Assembly (NCBI GenBank): GCA_963826505.1
Contig: CAWGXG010000010.1
Coordinates: 62,001-126,000 of the forward strand
Origin: CAWGXG01 sp963826505
GTDB lineage: Bacteria; Chloroflexota; Anaerolineae; Aggregatilineales; Aggregatilineaceae
Length of the DNA stretch: 64,000 nucleotides
Direction of reading: 5' to 3'
Shown here: positions 25,759 through 34,510 of the stretch, in pieces
Position numbering within the stretch: position 1 is the stretch's first letter
How the letters are laid out: every line of letters begins with the position of its first letter
Notes under the pieces: model-generated
What the model saw: only the letters and a program-made list of their open reading frames with translations
Databases searched by the model: none
What the model was told of the DNA's origin: nothing
Program-made: the position numbers and the translations under genes

Positions 25759-26343
25759 TCAGCCCTGTACCTGTGCGACTTCGTGATAGCGGAAGCACCC
25801 CACGATGTGATCGTTGACCAGACCGCACGCCTGCATAAACGCGTAACAGATCGTAGGACCGACAAACGTGAAACCACGCTTCTTCAGATCCTTGCTCATC
25901 GCTTCGGCTTGCGCGGTCTGAGCGGGAATCTGCCCCAGTTCGGTCCAGGCGTTGACGATCGGCTGCCCATCCACGAAACGCCAGATATACGCGTCAAAAC
26001 TGCCGAACGACCGCTGCACTTCCAAGAATCCCCGCGCGTTGGTGACCGCCGCGTTCACCTTGAGCCGGTTGCGGATGATGCCCGGATCGGCCAGCAGCGC
26101 GGCGATCTTGTCCGCGTCATAGCGCGCAACTTTTTCAGGGTCGAACTGATCGAACGCCGCGCGGTAGGAGTCGCGCTTTTTGAGGATGGTCAGCCAGTTT
26201 AACCCGGCCTGCGCGCCTTCCAGAATCAGCATTTCGAACAACCGCTGATCGTTGTGTTGCGGTACGCCCCATTCCTCGTCGTGGTAGGTGATATACAGGG
26301 GGTGCGAGCTGCCCCAGGCGCAGCGCATACGGGGATCATTCAT
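25759..26343 (-). CDS. tag: DNA-3-methyladenine glycosylase I
   Basis: A 194-residue base-excision repair enzyme that removes 3-methyladenine from DNA. 'RCAWGSSHPLYITYHDEEWGVP' at the N-terminus holds the first zinc ligands (Cys8, His near residue 21) and the conserved YHDEEWG. 'LFEMLILEGAQAGLNWLTILKKR' is the HhH-like region with the catalytic-pocket Glu and Trp. 'FVGPTICYAFMQACGLVNDHIVGCFRY' provides the last His and Cys zinc ligands. Length fits the family. ATG 26343. It is not operonic with the sugar ABC genes, which have their own control region. Confidence 0.95.
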   Translation of the reverse strand: MNDPRMRCAWGSSHPLYITYHDEEWGVPQHNDQRLFEMLILEGAQAGLNWLTILKKRDSYRAAFDQFDPEKVARYDADKIAALLADPGIIRNRLKVNAAVTNARGFLEVQRSFGSFDAYIWRFVDGQPIVNAWTELGQIPAQTAQAEAMSKDLKKRGFTFVGPTICYAFMQACGLVNDHIVGCFRYHEVAQVQG

Positions 26344-26465
26344 GGTCTGGTTCTCCCTTCACACTGAAAGAACACATGTTCCGCCCATTATACACGTTTC
26401 TCGGCCATTTGGGGAGTATGAAGCCCAGGGGGGTGCGGGCAAAACCTGTCAGGGAGTAGTGAGCA

Positions 26466-26570
26466 AGCCCCTATCCCCCGGCCCCTTTCCTCGCGCGGCG
26501 GGGGCCGCTTGGGATTTTTTCCCTCTCCGCCGCGTGGGGAATGCCGCCCGCAGGGCGGAAGGGAGGGGCT
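26466..26570. repeat. 105-bp GC-rich element with inverted ends
   Basis: Bounded by AGCCCCT (26466-26472) and AGGGGCT (26564-26570), with further internal pairing such as CCTTTCC against GGAAGGG. It lies between the VOC gene stop and the tag start. It looks like a small intergenic repeat or a folded 3' end; a full second copy is not seen in the window. Confidence 0.4.
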
Positions 26571-26577
26571 AACCCGC

Positions 26578-27459
26578 TCACGTTTCGACGGCTAGCACCA
26601 CGCCGATTCCGTCCGGATCGCGCAGCAAGATGCCGACCGCCGCGTCTTCGTCGGTGGCTACGCTATCCGCCGCGATTGCGCCCGCCGTCCGTGCACGATC
26701 GATAGCAGTCTGCCACGCGCCATGATCGGGGATCGCGACCGTGAACGAGATCAGTCCGGCAGCGTCGGGCGGTGCTGGCGGCGCACCTTGCCCCGCCCAG
26801 ATATTCAGCCCAATGTGGTGATGGTAACCGCCCGCGGCGACGAACAGCGCGCCAGGGTAGCTGCGCTGCGTGACGTCGAAGCCCAGCACGCCGCAGTAGA
26901 ACTCTTCCGCCCGCGCCAGATCGGAGACATGCAGGTGCACGTGTCCAATATCGGTCCCGGCGGCAAGTCCTGTCCAGGGAGTATGTGCCAGCGCCAGCAG
27001 CCCGCGCGAATCCAGCGGATTGCTGGCCATCGCGACGGCGTCACCCTCCCAGGCCCACGCGCTGCGCGGGCGATCGGCGTAGAGTTCCAGGCCGTTGCCA
27101 TCGGGATCGGCCAGATAGAGCGCTTCGCTCACCAGGTGATCCGCCGCGCCTTCCAGCGGCCACTCCGAATGAACCAGGCGGTGAAAGACCTGGCCCAGCG
27201 CGGGACGGTCGGGCACGCGGATCGCGACGTGATAGAGTCCAGTGGTGCGTGGGGGTTTGTAACGCGCACCGGGCAGCTCGGTCAGTTGCAGGATGGCGGG
27301 CGCTGCGCCCGTCGAGGAAAGCGCGGCGGTCGGGCCTTCTTCCTCAATCACGAGCAGGCCCAGCAGATCGCGGTAAAACACGATGGCGCGCTCCAGGTCC
27401 GAAACGCGCAAATGCGCAGCGCCGATATGCGCCGCGTCAGGCAAACGAAAATCGCTCAT
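26578..27459 (-). CDS. Two-domain VOC (glyoxalase/dioxygenase) family protein
   Basis: A 293-residue protein with two vicinal-oxygen-chelate modules. Module 1 starts 'HIGAAHLRVSDLERAIVFYRDLLGL' and ends 'LYLADPDGNGLELYADRPRS'. Module 2 starts 'DIGHVHLHVSDLARAEEFYCGVLGF' and ends 'LLRDPDGIGVVLA'. His residues in 'AAHLRV', 'LYHVAIRV' and 'VHLHV' and the Glu in 'NGLELYADR' are in metal-ligand positions of catechol 2,3-dioxygenase-type enzymes (CatE-like). The second module ends in Val-Val-Leu rather than an acidic ligand, so only one metal site may be complete. GGAGAAA precedes ATG 27459. Substrate unknown. Confidence 0.88.
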   Translation of the reverse strand: MSDFRLPDAAHIGAAHLRVSDLERAIVFYRDLLGLLVIEEEGPTAALSSTGAAPAILQLTELPGARYKPPRTTGLYHVAIRVPDRPALGQVFHRLVHSEWPLEGAADHLVSEALYLADPDGNGLELYADRPRSAWAWEGDAVAMASNPLDSRGLLALAHTPWTGLAAGTDIGHVHLHVSDLARAEEFYCGVLGFDVTQRSYPGALFVAAGGYHHHIGLNIWAGQGAPPAPPDAAGLISFTVAIPDHGAWQTAIDRARTAGAIAADSVATDEDAAVGILLRDPDGIGVVLAVET

Positions 27460-27640
27460 AGACCGTTTCTCCTTCACATGCCCAGAGTTTAGCAGGGTTG
27501 GCCGGACGTGTGGGGTTTAAGGGTGTTTTGACGGCTGACATTCGCTCTGCGGCCCTGCTCTTTTGGCGCCGCCCGCGCCGCGCGCAATTCGGGAGTACAA
27601 TACGGGTACTTGCCTTCTGACTGGAAAGGGGGCCAGAGCA

Positions 27641-28573
27641 ATGACCGACCCGCATCACGCCGCACTCACCCAGTGGTGGGACAAGCTCGTAGTGTCGCTG
27701 GAACTGGCCGATCTCAACGACCCGGCCACCTGCGACCGTCTGGATTCAGCCGCCGCCAAAGCCAACAACCAGGGATTTCAGACCGCCGCCGCCTGGCATT
27801 ACGCCCGCGCCCGGCCGATGCTGACCGCTGCCGCCGAAATCTGGACGCGGCTGGGGCACGCCCCTGGCGCAATGACCGCGCTCAATGCGCGCGGCGCGGT
27901 GGCGCGCAAGCTGGGCGATTACGCCGCGGCCCTGGACGATCACGAGACAGCCCTGGCGCTGGCTGAAGAATACGGTCTGATCTCCGGCGCGATCCTCGCG
28001 CTGACCGGCATGGGCGCCGTCTACGTGGAACTGAACGAATCCACGCGCGCGGTCGCCCTGCTCAATCAGGCGTTCGAAGCCAGCCTTCAGGACGACGACA
28101 CGCGCGGCGCGGCAGGCGCGCAGCACGTCCTGGGATTGACGCGCGAAGCCTGCAAAGAGTGGGACGCTGCGTTAGCCGCGTATGGCGCGGCGGTGGAGCG
28201 TTGGCGCACCTTGCCCGCCCCAGTGGAAGAGATCGAGTCATCAGCGGGCGTGGCGCGCGTGATGTTGTCCCAGGGTCAGACGGTCGCCGCGTACGCGCTG
28301 ATCGAAACCGTGCTGGAACACCTGGGCGCGCACGGTCCCACCCGTCTGGACGAGCCGCTGCGCGTATATTGGACGATCTACCGCGTGCTGTACGGAGCGC
28401 GTTACGTCGACGAAGCGCATACCGTGCTCGAAACGGCGTATCATCTGCTCCAGGAACAGGCGGACGGGCTGACCGAGGCCCAACGCACGACATTTTGCGA
28501 AGGCGTCGCCGTAAATCACGCCATCGTCAAAGCCTGGCGCGACGCGGGGAAACGCCCGCCGTCACCGGAGTAA
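27641..28573 (+). CDS. Tetratricopeptide-repeat protein
   Basis: A 310-residue, wholly helical protein. TPR-like units are visible at 'AAEIWTRLGHAPGAMTALNARGAVARKLGDYAAALDDHETAL', 'AILALTGMGAVYVELNESTRAVALLNQAFEASLQ', 'AAGAQHVLGLTREACKEWDAALAAYGAAVERW' and 'VLYGARYVDEAHTVLETAYHLL'. These pack as pairs of antiparallel helices and serve as protein-binding scaffolds. No enzymatic motif or signal peptide. AAGGGGG sits eight bases before ATG 27641. Similar units occur in the C-terminal parts of STAND regulators, but no NTPase is attached here. Partner unknown. Confidence 0.7.
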   Translation: MTDPHHAALTQWWDKLVVSLELADLNDPATCDRLDSAAAKANNQGFQTAAAWHYARARPMLTAAAEIWTRLGHAPGAMTALNARGAVARKLGDYAAALDDHETALALAEEYGLISGAILALTGMGAVYVELNESTRAVALLNQAFEASLQDDDTRGAAGAQHVLGLTREACKEWDAALAAYGAAVERWRTLPAPVEEIESSAGVARVMLSQGQTVAAYALIETVLEHLGAHGPTRLDEPLRVYWTIYRVLYGARYVDEAHTVLETAYHLLQEQADGLTEAQRTTFCEGVAVNHAIVKAWRDAGKRPPSPE

Positions 28574-28691
28574 CAGCCGCCCGGCGTGTGAATTTCCCTG
28601 TCTGGCGTGACCCGCACTGGACATTTTGTCACTTGCCAGCGACAATGTGAGGACTGATTGCACTAGCTAATGCGAAGGAGCATTACCACCT

Positions 28692-28991
28692 ATGACCAAC
28701 AATGGCGACCTGCCTGAGATTCCGATCGACACCCTGGCCGAGACCGAAAATTACACCGTGTGGAGCGCGGTCGAACCTGACGGCGAAACCACCTACCATG
28801 TCGAGCTTGGCCCGGTGACCGTTCACTTCTTCACCGAAGAATGGGCAGAATTCCTTGAGATGATTCGCGACGCCGCCGCCGACAACAGCGGCCCGGCCAA
28901 CGATGACATCGAGGTTGAGCTGGACTGGGGCACCCTGTTCTTCAGCCGCGAAGAGTGGACCGAGTTCGTTTCGCTGGTCGAGCAGGTCTAG
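28692..28991 (+). CDS. Small acidic protein of unknown function
   Basis: A 99-residue protein very rich in Glu and Asp. It contains two short internal look-alikes, 'VTVHFFTEEWAEFLEMI' and 'GTLFFSREEWTEFVSLV', separated by about 40 residues, suggesting a duplicated beta-helix unit. No signal peptide or known domain recognised. GGAG lies about ten bases before the ATG. It sits between the TPR protein and a methyltransferase on the same strand. Confidence 0.65.
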   Translation: MTNNGDLPEIPIDTLAETENYTVWSAVEPDGETTYHVELGPVTVHFFTEEWAEFLEMIRDAAADNSGPANDDIEVELDWGTLFFSREEWTEFVSLVEQV

Positions 28992-29024
28992 CGCTGGCGC
29001 GCACGTGCGGCGGGGGCGGCCCTG

Positions 29025-30242
29025 ATGGCGGACTCTCCGCTCAACGTGCGGACCTTTGACCAATTAACCAGCGCGGCTGGCCGTGCCATTCTGGCCCGGC
29101 TGGCCGTTTCTGATCTGGGGGAAGCCCATACCCTGGCGCTGCTGGCCGATCTGCGGCGCGAATTGCCGCCCGATCTGGCCGGGGCGGCGCTGACCCTGGC
29201 GCGTTTACGAGTCCGTGCGGCTGTCAAATTCAGCCGGGCGGACTCGTTGTTTTTCACGGCGGAAGCGCTCGAACAGGCCAGCGGCGAGATCGTCGCGGCG
29301 TGGCGGGCGCGACGCTTCGGGTTGGCAGGCATCACGCGCGCGGCTGACCTGGGCTGCGGCATCGGGGGCGATACATTGGCGCTGGCAGCTCTGCCGGGCG
29401 CGCGCGTCGTCGCGTTGGACCGCGATCCACTGCGTCTGCGTATGGCCCGCGCTAACCTGGACGCGTGCGGACTCGCCGCGCTGACCGTCCGCGCCGATTT
29501 GCGCGAACCTCTGCCATTGGCGGGCGTGCAGGCGGCGTTCTTCGATCCGGCGCGGCGCGACGACGGGCGGCGCGCGTTTTCCGTGCGGCAGTACACCCCG
29601 CCGCTGGACGTGATCCGCGGGTGGCGGGTGGAGGGGCTGGCCGTCAAACTGTCGCCGGGCGTGGACCTGGACGAGCTGCACCCCTACACCGCCAGCGGCG
29701 CGGGCGTCGAATTTGTGAGCCTGGGCGGTGAGCTCAAAGAGGCGGTGCTGTGGTCAGGGCTGTTCGGGTTCAGTGGGCGGCAGGCATCGCGCCTGGAAGA
29801 CGATGGTTCCGCCGACACGCTGACTCCGGAGAATCTCCCCGCGCCGCCGCTGTCAGCGCCGCGCGCCTACCTCTACGAACCCGATCCGGCAGTGATTCGC
29901 GCCGGGCTGCTGAGCGAGTTAGCCGAGCGGTTGGGCATGCCGCTCTTTCGCCTGGACGAGCAGATCGCGTACCTGACCGGTGACGCCTTTAGCGACTCCC
30001 CCTGGGCACGGGTCTGGCCGGTATTCGAGTGGCTGCCCTTCAACCTCAAACGGCTGCGGGCCGCGCTGCGCGCGCGCGGCATCGGGCGCGTGACCGTGAA
30101 GAAACGCGGGAGTCCCCTTCAGCCGGACGCGCTGATTCGCCAGCTCCGTCTGGATGGCGATGGCGACTCGGCGGTCGTCGTGCTGACGCAGGTCAACGGG
30201 CGGCACAGCGCGCTGATCTGTGGGGAGATGATCACGCCATAA
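29025..30242 (+). CDS. Class I SAM-dependent methyltransferase, THUMP-like
   Basis: A 405-residue protein. The Rossmann methyltransferase core has motif I 'AADLGCGIGGDTLALA' near residue 105, 'VVALDRDPLRLRMARAN' for motif II, and 'AAFFDPARRDDGRR' in the position of the catalytic loop (motif IV). The segment 'GLAVKLSPGVDLDEL' and the C-terminal 'FNLKRLRAALRARGIGRVTVKKRG' match the THUMP-like RNA-binding C-terminal domain. The likely target is an RNA or a nucleotide, but the reaction is not known. The start has only weak ribosome-binding character. Its stop is followed by a terminator shared with the convergent gene. Confidence 0.85.
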   Translation: MADSPLNVRTFDQLTSAAGRAILARLAVSDLGEAHTLALLADLRRELPPDLAGAALTLARLRVRAAVKFSRADSLFFTAEALEQASGEIVAAWRARRFGLAGITRAADLGCGIGGDTLALAALPGARVVALDRDPLRLRMARANLDACGLAALTVRADLREPLPLAGVQAAFFDPARRDDGRRAFSVRQYTPPLDVIRGWRVEGLAVKLSPGVDLDELHPYTASGAGVEFVSLGGELKEAVLWSGLFGFSGRQASRLEDDGSADTLTPENLPAPPLSAPRAYLYEPDPAVIRAGLLSELAERLGMPLFRLDEQIAYLTGDAFSDSPWARVWPVFEWLPFNLKRLRAALRARGIGRVTVKKRGSPLQPDALIRQLRLDGDGDSAVVVLTQVNGRHSALICGEMITP

Positions 30243-30246
30243 CGCA

Positions 30247-30277
30247 CAAAAAAACCGGAAGCGCGCGGCTCCCGGTT
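30247..30277. terminator. Bidirectional terminator
   Basis: AACCGGAAGC (30253-30262), short loop, GCTCCCGGTT (30268-30277) with one mismatch. On the minus strand a run of T follows, so it best serves the membrane-protein gene, and lies just after the methyltransferase stop. Confidence 0.75.
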
Positions 30278-30297
30278 CAATCTCCACTTCAACCCAC

Positions 30298-31428
30298 CTA
30301 GTACGGCAAATCCTCCGGCGGAACGTTGCGCTTCTCGCGGCTGCGGCGGATGATGTCCTCAATGCGCGCATCCAGGTCGGAAGGCTGCTGCTGGCCCGCC
30401 TGTTTCTGAGGTTGGGCAGGCTGTGAGCGGCGCGCTTGCGGACTCACGCGGCGGCGATCCGTCACCTGACGGCGCGCGGCCGGTTGGCGTGGCGGCGGCT
30501 GCTGCCGGGCGGGCGGTTGGTAAGCCTGCTGTTGGTACGACTGCTGCTCCGGGTATGACGGCGCGGTATACCCGCTCGGCTCCTGGTAAACGCCGCGCGG
30601 ATCGCGCCCATAGCCGGTGTTCTCATTGATGGGCGGCTGCTGCTCGTAGCCCTGGTCATAAGCCGGATCGCCGTTGGGATCGTAGCCATAGTTCTGGCCC
30701 TGGTCGTACGGTACCTGCTGCGGCGGCGGTGTATAGCGCCCCGGCAGATCGCGCCGTGTGCCCGGACCGCGCTGAGTATACCCGGTCTGATCGTAGGCGG
30801 GCGCGTCATACCCGTAATCGTACTCGTCACCCTGCTGGTCATAGCGCGGAGCCTGATTCTGGCGCGACGTGCCCGTGGTGCGCCCCTGATCGTAAGGTGC
30901 TTGCGGCGGCATACTGCCCCGTCCCGGCGCGCTGCCATACGTGCCGCGCTCTTGCGGCGAGGGAATCGATCCGTAGCTGAGGTTATCGTACACGGGGCGC
31001 GGCGCGGCCGGGCGCTGATCGCCGGAATAGGGCTGTTGGCCGCCCCGGCTCCGGCTGGCGTCTAATGTCAGGTTCGGGCCGCGTATCATGCGCAGCACGA
31101 CCGCGACGCCCATCGACACCAGCGCCACACCGAGATAGACCCACAGGTCGATTTGCAGACCAGAACCGCCCGTGCTCGTTGTCAACATGACATTCACCAG
31201 TTCGAGCACGCTGGAAATCGCCATCCAGACCCCGAACACCCAAATCGACAGCGACGTTTGCCAGCCCCGGCTGCGCTGGTAGATGGCCGAGCTGAGCAGA
31301 ATGATGCTCAGACCCAGCACCACCAGCCAGACGTAATCCAGCAGGTGCATGAGCAGCGCCATTCCCAGCCAGATTACCACCGACGCCCAGGTCAGCGCTT
31401 CGATCGTCCGTTCGGCAGTTGATTTCAC
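30298..31428 (-). CDS. Membrane protein with long Pro/Gln/Tyr-rich cytoplasmic tail
   Basis: A 376-residue protein. The first 115 residues hold four hydrophobic segments ('ASVVIWLGMALLMHLLDYVW', 'VVLGLSIILLSSAIY', 'LSIWVFGVWMAISSVLELVNV', 'LWVYLGVALVSMGVAVVL'). The remaining 250 are low-complexity: repeated YDQG, GYD, QQP and PPPQ blocks with many tyrosines and arginines, ending in a charged helix 'DLDARIEDIIRRSREKRNVP'. Such tails are typical of disordered, possibly condensate-forming or scaffold regions; the Tyr and Arg spacing is notable. Start is GTG 31428 with GGAG nine bases upstream. No family recognised. Confidence 0.7.
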   Translation of the reverse strand: MKSTAERTIEALTWASVVIWLGMALLMHLLDYVWLVVLGLSIILLSSAIYQRSRGWQTSLSIWVFGVWMAISSVLELVNVMLTTSTGGSGLQIDLWVYLGVALVSMGVAVVLRMIRGPNLTLDASRSRGGQQPYSGDQRPAAPRPVYDNLSYGSIPSPQERGTYGSAPGRGSMPPQAPYDQGRTTGTSRQNQAPRYDQQGDEYDYGYDAPAYDQTGYTQRGPGTRRDLPGRYTPPPQQVPYDQGQNYGYDPNGDPAYDQGYEQQPPINENTGYGRDPRGVYQEPSGYTAPSYPEQQSYQQQAYQPPARQQPPPRQPAARRQVTDRRRVSPQARRSQPAQPQKQAGQQQPSDLDARIEDIIRRSREKRNVPPEDLPY

Positions 31429-31744
31429 GCTCTGTTCTCCTTCACCGGCCAGGCGGTGCGCATCCCAACACCCACGATGCTACACACCCATTATACCCTG
31501 ACCTGTGTGTAAATTATCCTTAAGTTTATGGTGAGTTGCAATCGAGTTGGTACGCAGCCGCTGTGTGCCTGCGGCAAAGTTGCATTGGGCGCGCGAATCG
31601 GTGACGCAGGGCTGACCTATCCTTGCCCCGCCCCCGCTGAACCGTTTGGGACCCGGCCGCGATTGATGCTATAGTGTGGCTGTACGGTAGTGATCGCAGT
31701 GAGACCGGACTCCAGCCCGCACGAAACCAGCAGGAGAAGATAGC
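31429..31744. other. Intergenic region between divergent genes
   Basis: Contains TATAAT on the minus strand (31495-31490), a possible -10 for the membrane-protein gene, and the plus-strand promoter at 31646-31675. Otherwise nothing coding is seen. Confidence 0.5.
31646..31675 (+). promoter_or_regulatory. Promoter of the protease gene, extended -10
   Basis: TTGGGA (31646-31651), 18-bp spacer, TATAGT (31670-31675) preceded by TGC. About 70 bp before the ATG at 31745. Confidence 0.5.
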
Positions 31745-33301
31745 ATGGCACGGCACGCGATGCGTTGGGCGGGACTCGTCGGGGTGATCGCAGCGGTGGT
31801 GGTGAGCGTATGCGCCGGGCCGGCGCTGGCTGCGTCACCCGCCGTGCCCGACGCTGCCGCGCGCGTCCAGACCGGCGAAGACTGGCGCTGCATGCTGGTC
31901 AACGGACAGGCCGGGCTGAATGTGCGCTCCGGCGCTGGGACGGCCTACGGCGTCCTGATTACACTCCAACCGGGCGCGACCGTCGACGCCGATATGAGCC
32001 GCGTGCAGCCCGCCGACGGCTACCAGTGGGTGCCAGTACAATATTCCGGCGGCGAAGGCTGGGCCATCACCACACGCCTGGATCCCTGCCCGATCACGCC
32101 CGCTCCCGCGCCCACGCTCACTCTCACTCCCGTGCCCACGTCCGTCATCGCGACGGAACCATCACCCACCCAGACCAGCATCAACTCGGACGGCGTGCTC
32201 GATCACAACGAAATCAGCATCGTCGCGCGCAGCGTCGTGTTGATCGGCGCGCTGGAGCGCAGCCGCATCTACGCCACGGGGACAGGGACGGTCACCACGC
32301 CGGATGGCCTGATCGTCACCAACGCGCACGTGGTAGAAAACTCCGATCGGGTGGCGATCGCCCTGCTGAATGACATCAACGATCCGCCCGATTTTAAATA
32401 CCTGGGACGCGTGGTACGCGTCGATACGGATACCGACGTCGCGCTGATCGCCATCGACTCCGATCTGAACGGCAAACCGGTCACCGCCGCCGATCTCGAT
32501 CTCCCCTATATCCCCGCCACGCTGCGCGCCGATCAGGTCTATCGCGGCGACACCGTGTACATTTTCGGTTACCCGGCCATCGGCGATGATTATCTCGTGG
32601 TGACGACAGGCGTGATCGTCTCGGTGGAAAACGGGGTGGTCAATGGCCAGCGCCTGCCGGTGTGGTACCGCACCGACGCCGAGATCGCGCCCGGCAACAG
32701 CGGCGGGTTGGCCGTCAGCGGCAACGGCGAATTCATCGGGATTCCCACTTTCGTCCAGACGGAATCCGAGACGGGCGGACGCCTGGGCGGGATTCGTCCC
32801 GCCGAAGTCGCGTTGATGGCTGTGCTGGACGAGAGCGCGGTCTACGGCACGGCCAGCGAGGCGCCGTCCAGCCCAACGACTCCGCCTGCTGAGGCGGTCG
32901 TGGTGACATTTGGCAGCATCACACTCGATCATGGCACTGTGATCGACGGTCAAACAGGGCTTGCGCTGCATGCCGCTTTCACGCTGACGGGCTGGCAGGG
33001 CCGCGACGCGACGATCTTCGCCCGCTTTTTCAACGATGACGCCGCCTCAACGCCGCTGATCAATGCGAACGCGCCGGGCCAATACCGCGACAAAGCCAAT
33101 CAGGTGCTCACGTCCGCGCCGGTGCTGCCCTGCTGCGCCGAGACGTTCTTCCCCGATTTGCCCCTGTTCATTCCCTATGAGGCGCTTGGTCTGACCGAGC
33201 CGGGCACGTACCCGCTCAAGATTCAGATTGAGGTCGTGAGCGCGGACGAAGCGTGGCGACACACACTTAGCTGGGAGTTCATCGTTTACAGCGTGGGATG
33301 A
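31745..33301 (+). CDS. Exported trypsin-like serine protease with SH3-like domain
   Basis: A 518-residue secreted protein. The signal peptide is residues 1-29 (hydrophobic core 'LVGVIAAVVVSVCAGPALA'). An SH3b-like domain (about 48-112) has 'GLNVRSGAGTAYGVLITLQPGATV'. A Thr/Pro linker follows. The S1-type protease (about 155-365) has His195 in 'VTNAHVVE', Asp231 in 'TDTDVALIAID' and Ser319 in 'APGNSGGLAV', so the HtrA-type triad is complete. There is no PDZ domain; a 130-residue beta-rich C-terminal domain replaces it. It likely cleaves misfolded or surface proteins outside the membrane. An internal hairpin after the stop may end transcription. Confidence 0.88.
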   Translation: MARHAMRWAGLVGVIAAVVVSVCAGPALAASPAVPDAAARVQTGEDWRCMLVNGQAGLNVRSGAGTAYGVLITLQPGATVDADMSRVQPADGYQWVPVQYSGGEGWAITTRLDPCPITPAPAPTLTLTPVPTSVIATEPSPTQTSINSDGVLDHNEISIVARSVVLIGALERSRIYATGTGTVTTPDGLIVTNAHVVENSDRVAIALLNDINDPPDFKYLGRVVRVDTDTDVALIAIDSDLNGKPVTAADLDLPYIPATLRADQVYRGDTVYIFGYPAIGDDYLVVTTGVIVSVENGVVNGQRLPVWYRTDAEIAPGNSGGLAVSGNGEFIGIPTFVQTESETGGRLGGIRPAEVALMAVLDESAVYGTASEAPSSPTTPPAEAVVVTFGSITLDHGTVIDGQTGLALHAAFTLTGWQGRDATIFARFFNDDAASTPLINANAPGQYRDKANQVLTSAPVLPCCAETFFPDLPLFIPYEALGLTEPGTYPLKIQIEVVSADEAWRHTLSWEFIVYSVG

Positions 33302-33357
33302 AAACTAAACGCCAGTCCACAAAGGCCACAGAGGAGAAGCTGATTCAACCCCTCCCT

Positions 33358-33388
33358 AAATCCTTCCCCGCGCTGCGGAGAGGGATTT
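33358..33388. terminator. 14-bp stem-loop after the protease gene
   Basis: Left arm 33358-33371 (AAATCCTTCCCCGC), loop GCT, right arm 33375-33388; 13 of 14 positions pair. No T-run beyond TTT-C. Probably a 3' structure; similar C-rich 'CCCCTCCC' flanks recall the element at 26466. Confidence 0.5.
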
Positions 33389-33550
33389 CGAAGCCCCACA
33401 GATCTTGAGCCGGTATCGCCAGGGGTGGTCTCAGCCCTGGCTGGTCCCTGTTCACTCCGACCCTTACGCGTGGTTTTGCTAGACTCAAGGATAGACTATA
33501 CTCTCCACTTATCTGGTGTAACGGCTGTTAGTGGCGAAGGAGAGAGGCGC

Positions 33551-34477
33551 ATGACGCCCGGAAAACGACGCGCACTACGTATGGCAGTGATGATCGGGTG
33601 GCTGGTGCTGGCGCTGGTCGTCGTGATGCCGGTTCTGGCCCAGGACGGCACCGGTACAACGCAGCCGCCGGGCGACGCGGTGACGACCACCGCCCCGCAA
33701 GACCTCAACGCAGTCGCGGCGCGCTTGGCGCCGCTGTTGGTCGGGGCAGCACTGATCGAGCGCACCATCGAGTTTCTGTTTAGCTGGTCGCAGCGTGCCA
33801 TGCTGGACACGACAAGTTCATTGCGCGGCTTCGCTACCCGCATCTCCGGGCTGGTCCAGGTCGATGTACGCCAGCTTTACGATCGCCTCGACAGCCTGAG
33901 CGGCGCGCTGGTCCGGCGACAGAATATGGACATCGACCCCGCTGCGGGCGATCCTAACGCCAACGATCCGGCCCATTGGCCGCTGGAGCAGCTCGAAGCA
34001 CAGCTTGTGACGGCCAGCAAGCAGTTGACGCTGGCCGAAAGCCAACTTAAAGAAATCATGGACTCGCCGCTTTACAAAGAGCGCAAAAAGATGGTCGCGG
34101 GTGTGATCAGCATCGTCATGGGCATCTCGTTGGCAGTCGTGGCCAACCTGCGCCTGTTCCAACCGCTGGATATCAACGTCGCGGACTGGTTCGCCAAGCC
34201 GTTCGACGTGGTCGATATGATCATGGCGGGTGTTTTGATGGGCTTGGGCACCGACTGGGTGCATCAGGTGATCAGCGTGATCACCAAAGGCCAGCAGGCG
34301 CTCGGCAGATCGGGCAGCGACGGCGAATCGCTCGATCCCGATATGGTGAAAAATCTTGTCTCGCAGGCCATTCAAAACGAGTTTGGCGCGCAGTTGGACC
34401 AGGCACGCCACGACATCGCCAATCAGGTCAGTGGCCTGGCATCGGATGTGCTGAAGCGCAACGATCCGCCCGGTTGA
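33551..34477 (+). CDS. Membrane protein of unknown function, partner of M23-like gene
   Basis: A 308-residue protein. The first 37 residues are a signal peptide or anchor ('MAVMIGWLVLALVVVMPVLAQ'). A helical region follows ('AARLAPLLVGAALIERTIEFLFSWSQRAML'), then a coiled-coil-like stretch 'LEQLEAQLVTASKQLTLAESQLKEIM', then two hydrophobic helices ('MVAGVISIVMGISLAVVANL' and 'VVDMIMAGVLMGLGTDWVHQVISVITKG'). AGGAGA lies before ATG 33551. It is followed 33 bp later by an M23-like peptidase gene, which itself has no signal peptide, so the pair may work together on the cell envelope. No family recognised. Confidence 0.6.
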   Translation: MTPGKRRALRMAVMIGWLVLALVVVMPVLAQDGTGTTQPPGDAVTTTAPQDLNAVAARLAPLLVGAALIERTIEFLFSWSQRAMLDTTSSLRGFATRISGLVQVDVRQLYDRLDSLSGALVRRQNMDIDPAAGDPNANDPAHWPLEQLEAQLVTASKQLTLAESQLKEIMDSPLYKERKKMVAGVISIVMGISLAVVANLRLFQPLDINVADWFAKPFDVVDMIMAGVLMGLGTDWVHQVISVITKGQQALGRSGSDGESLDPDMVKNLVSQAIQNEFGAQLDQARHDIANQVSGLASDVLKRNDPPG

Positions 34478-34510
34478 AGAGAAAACCCGGCGTCCCCACC
34501 GGCTAAGGCG

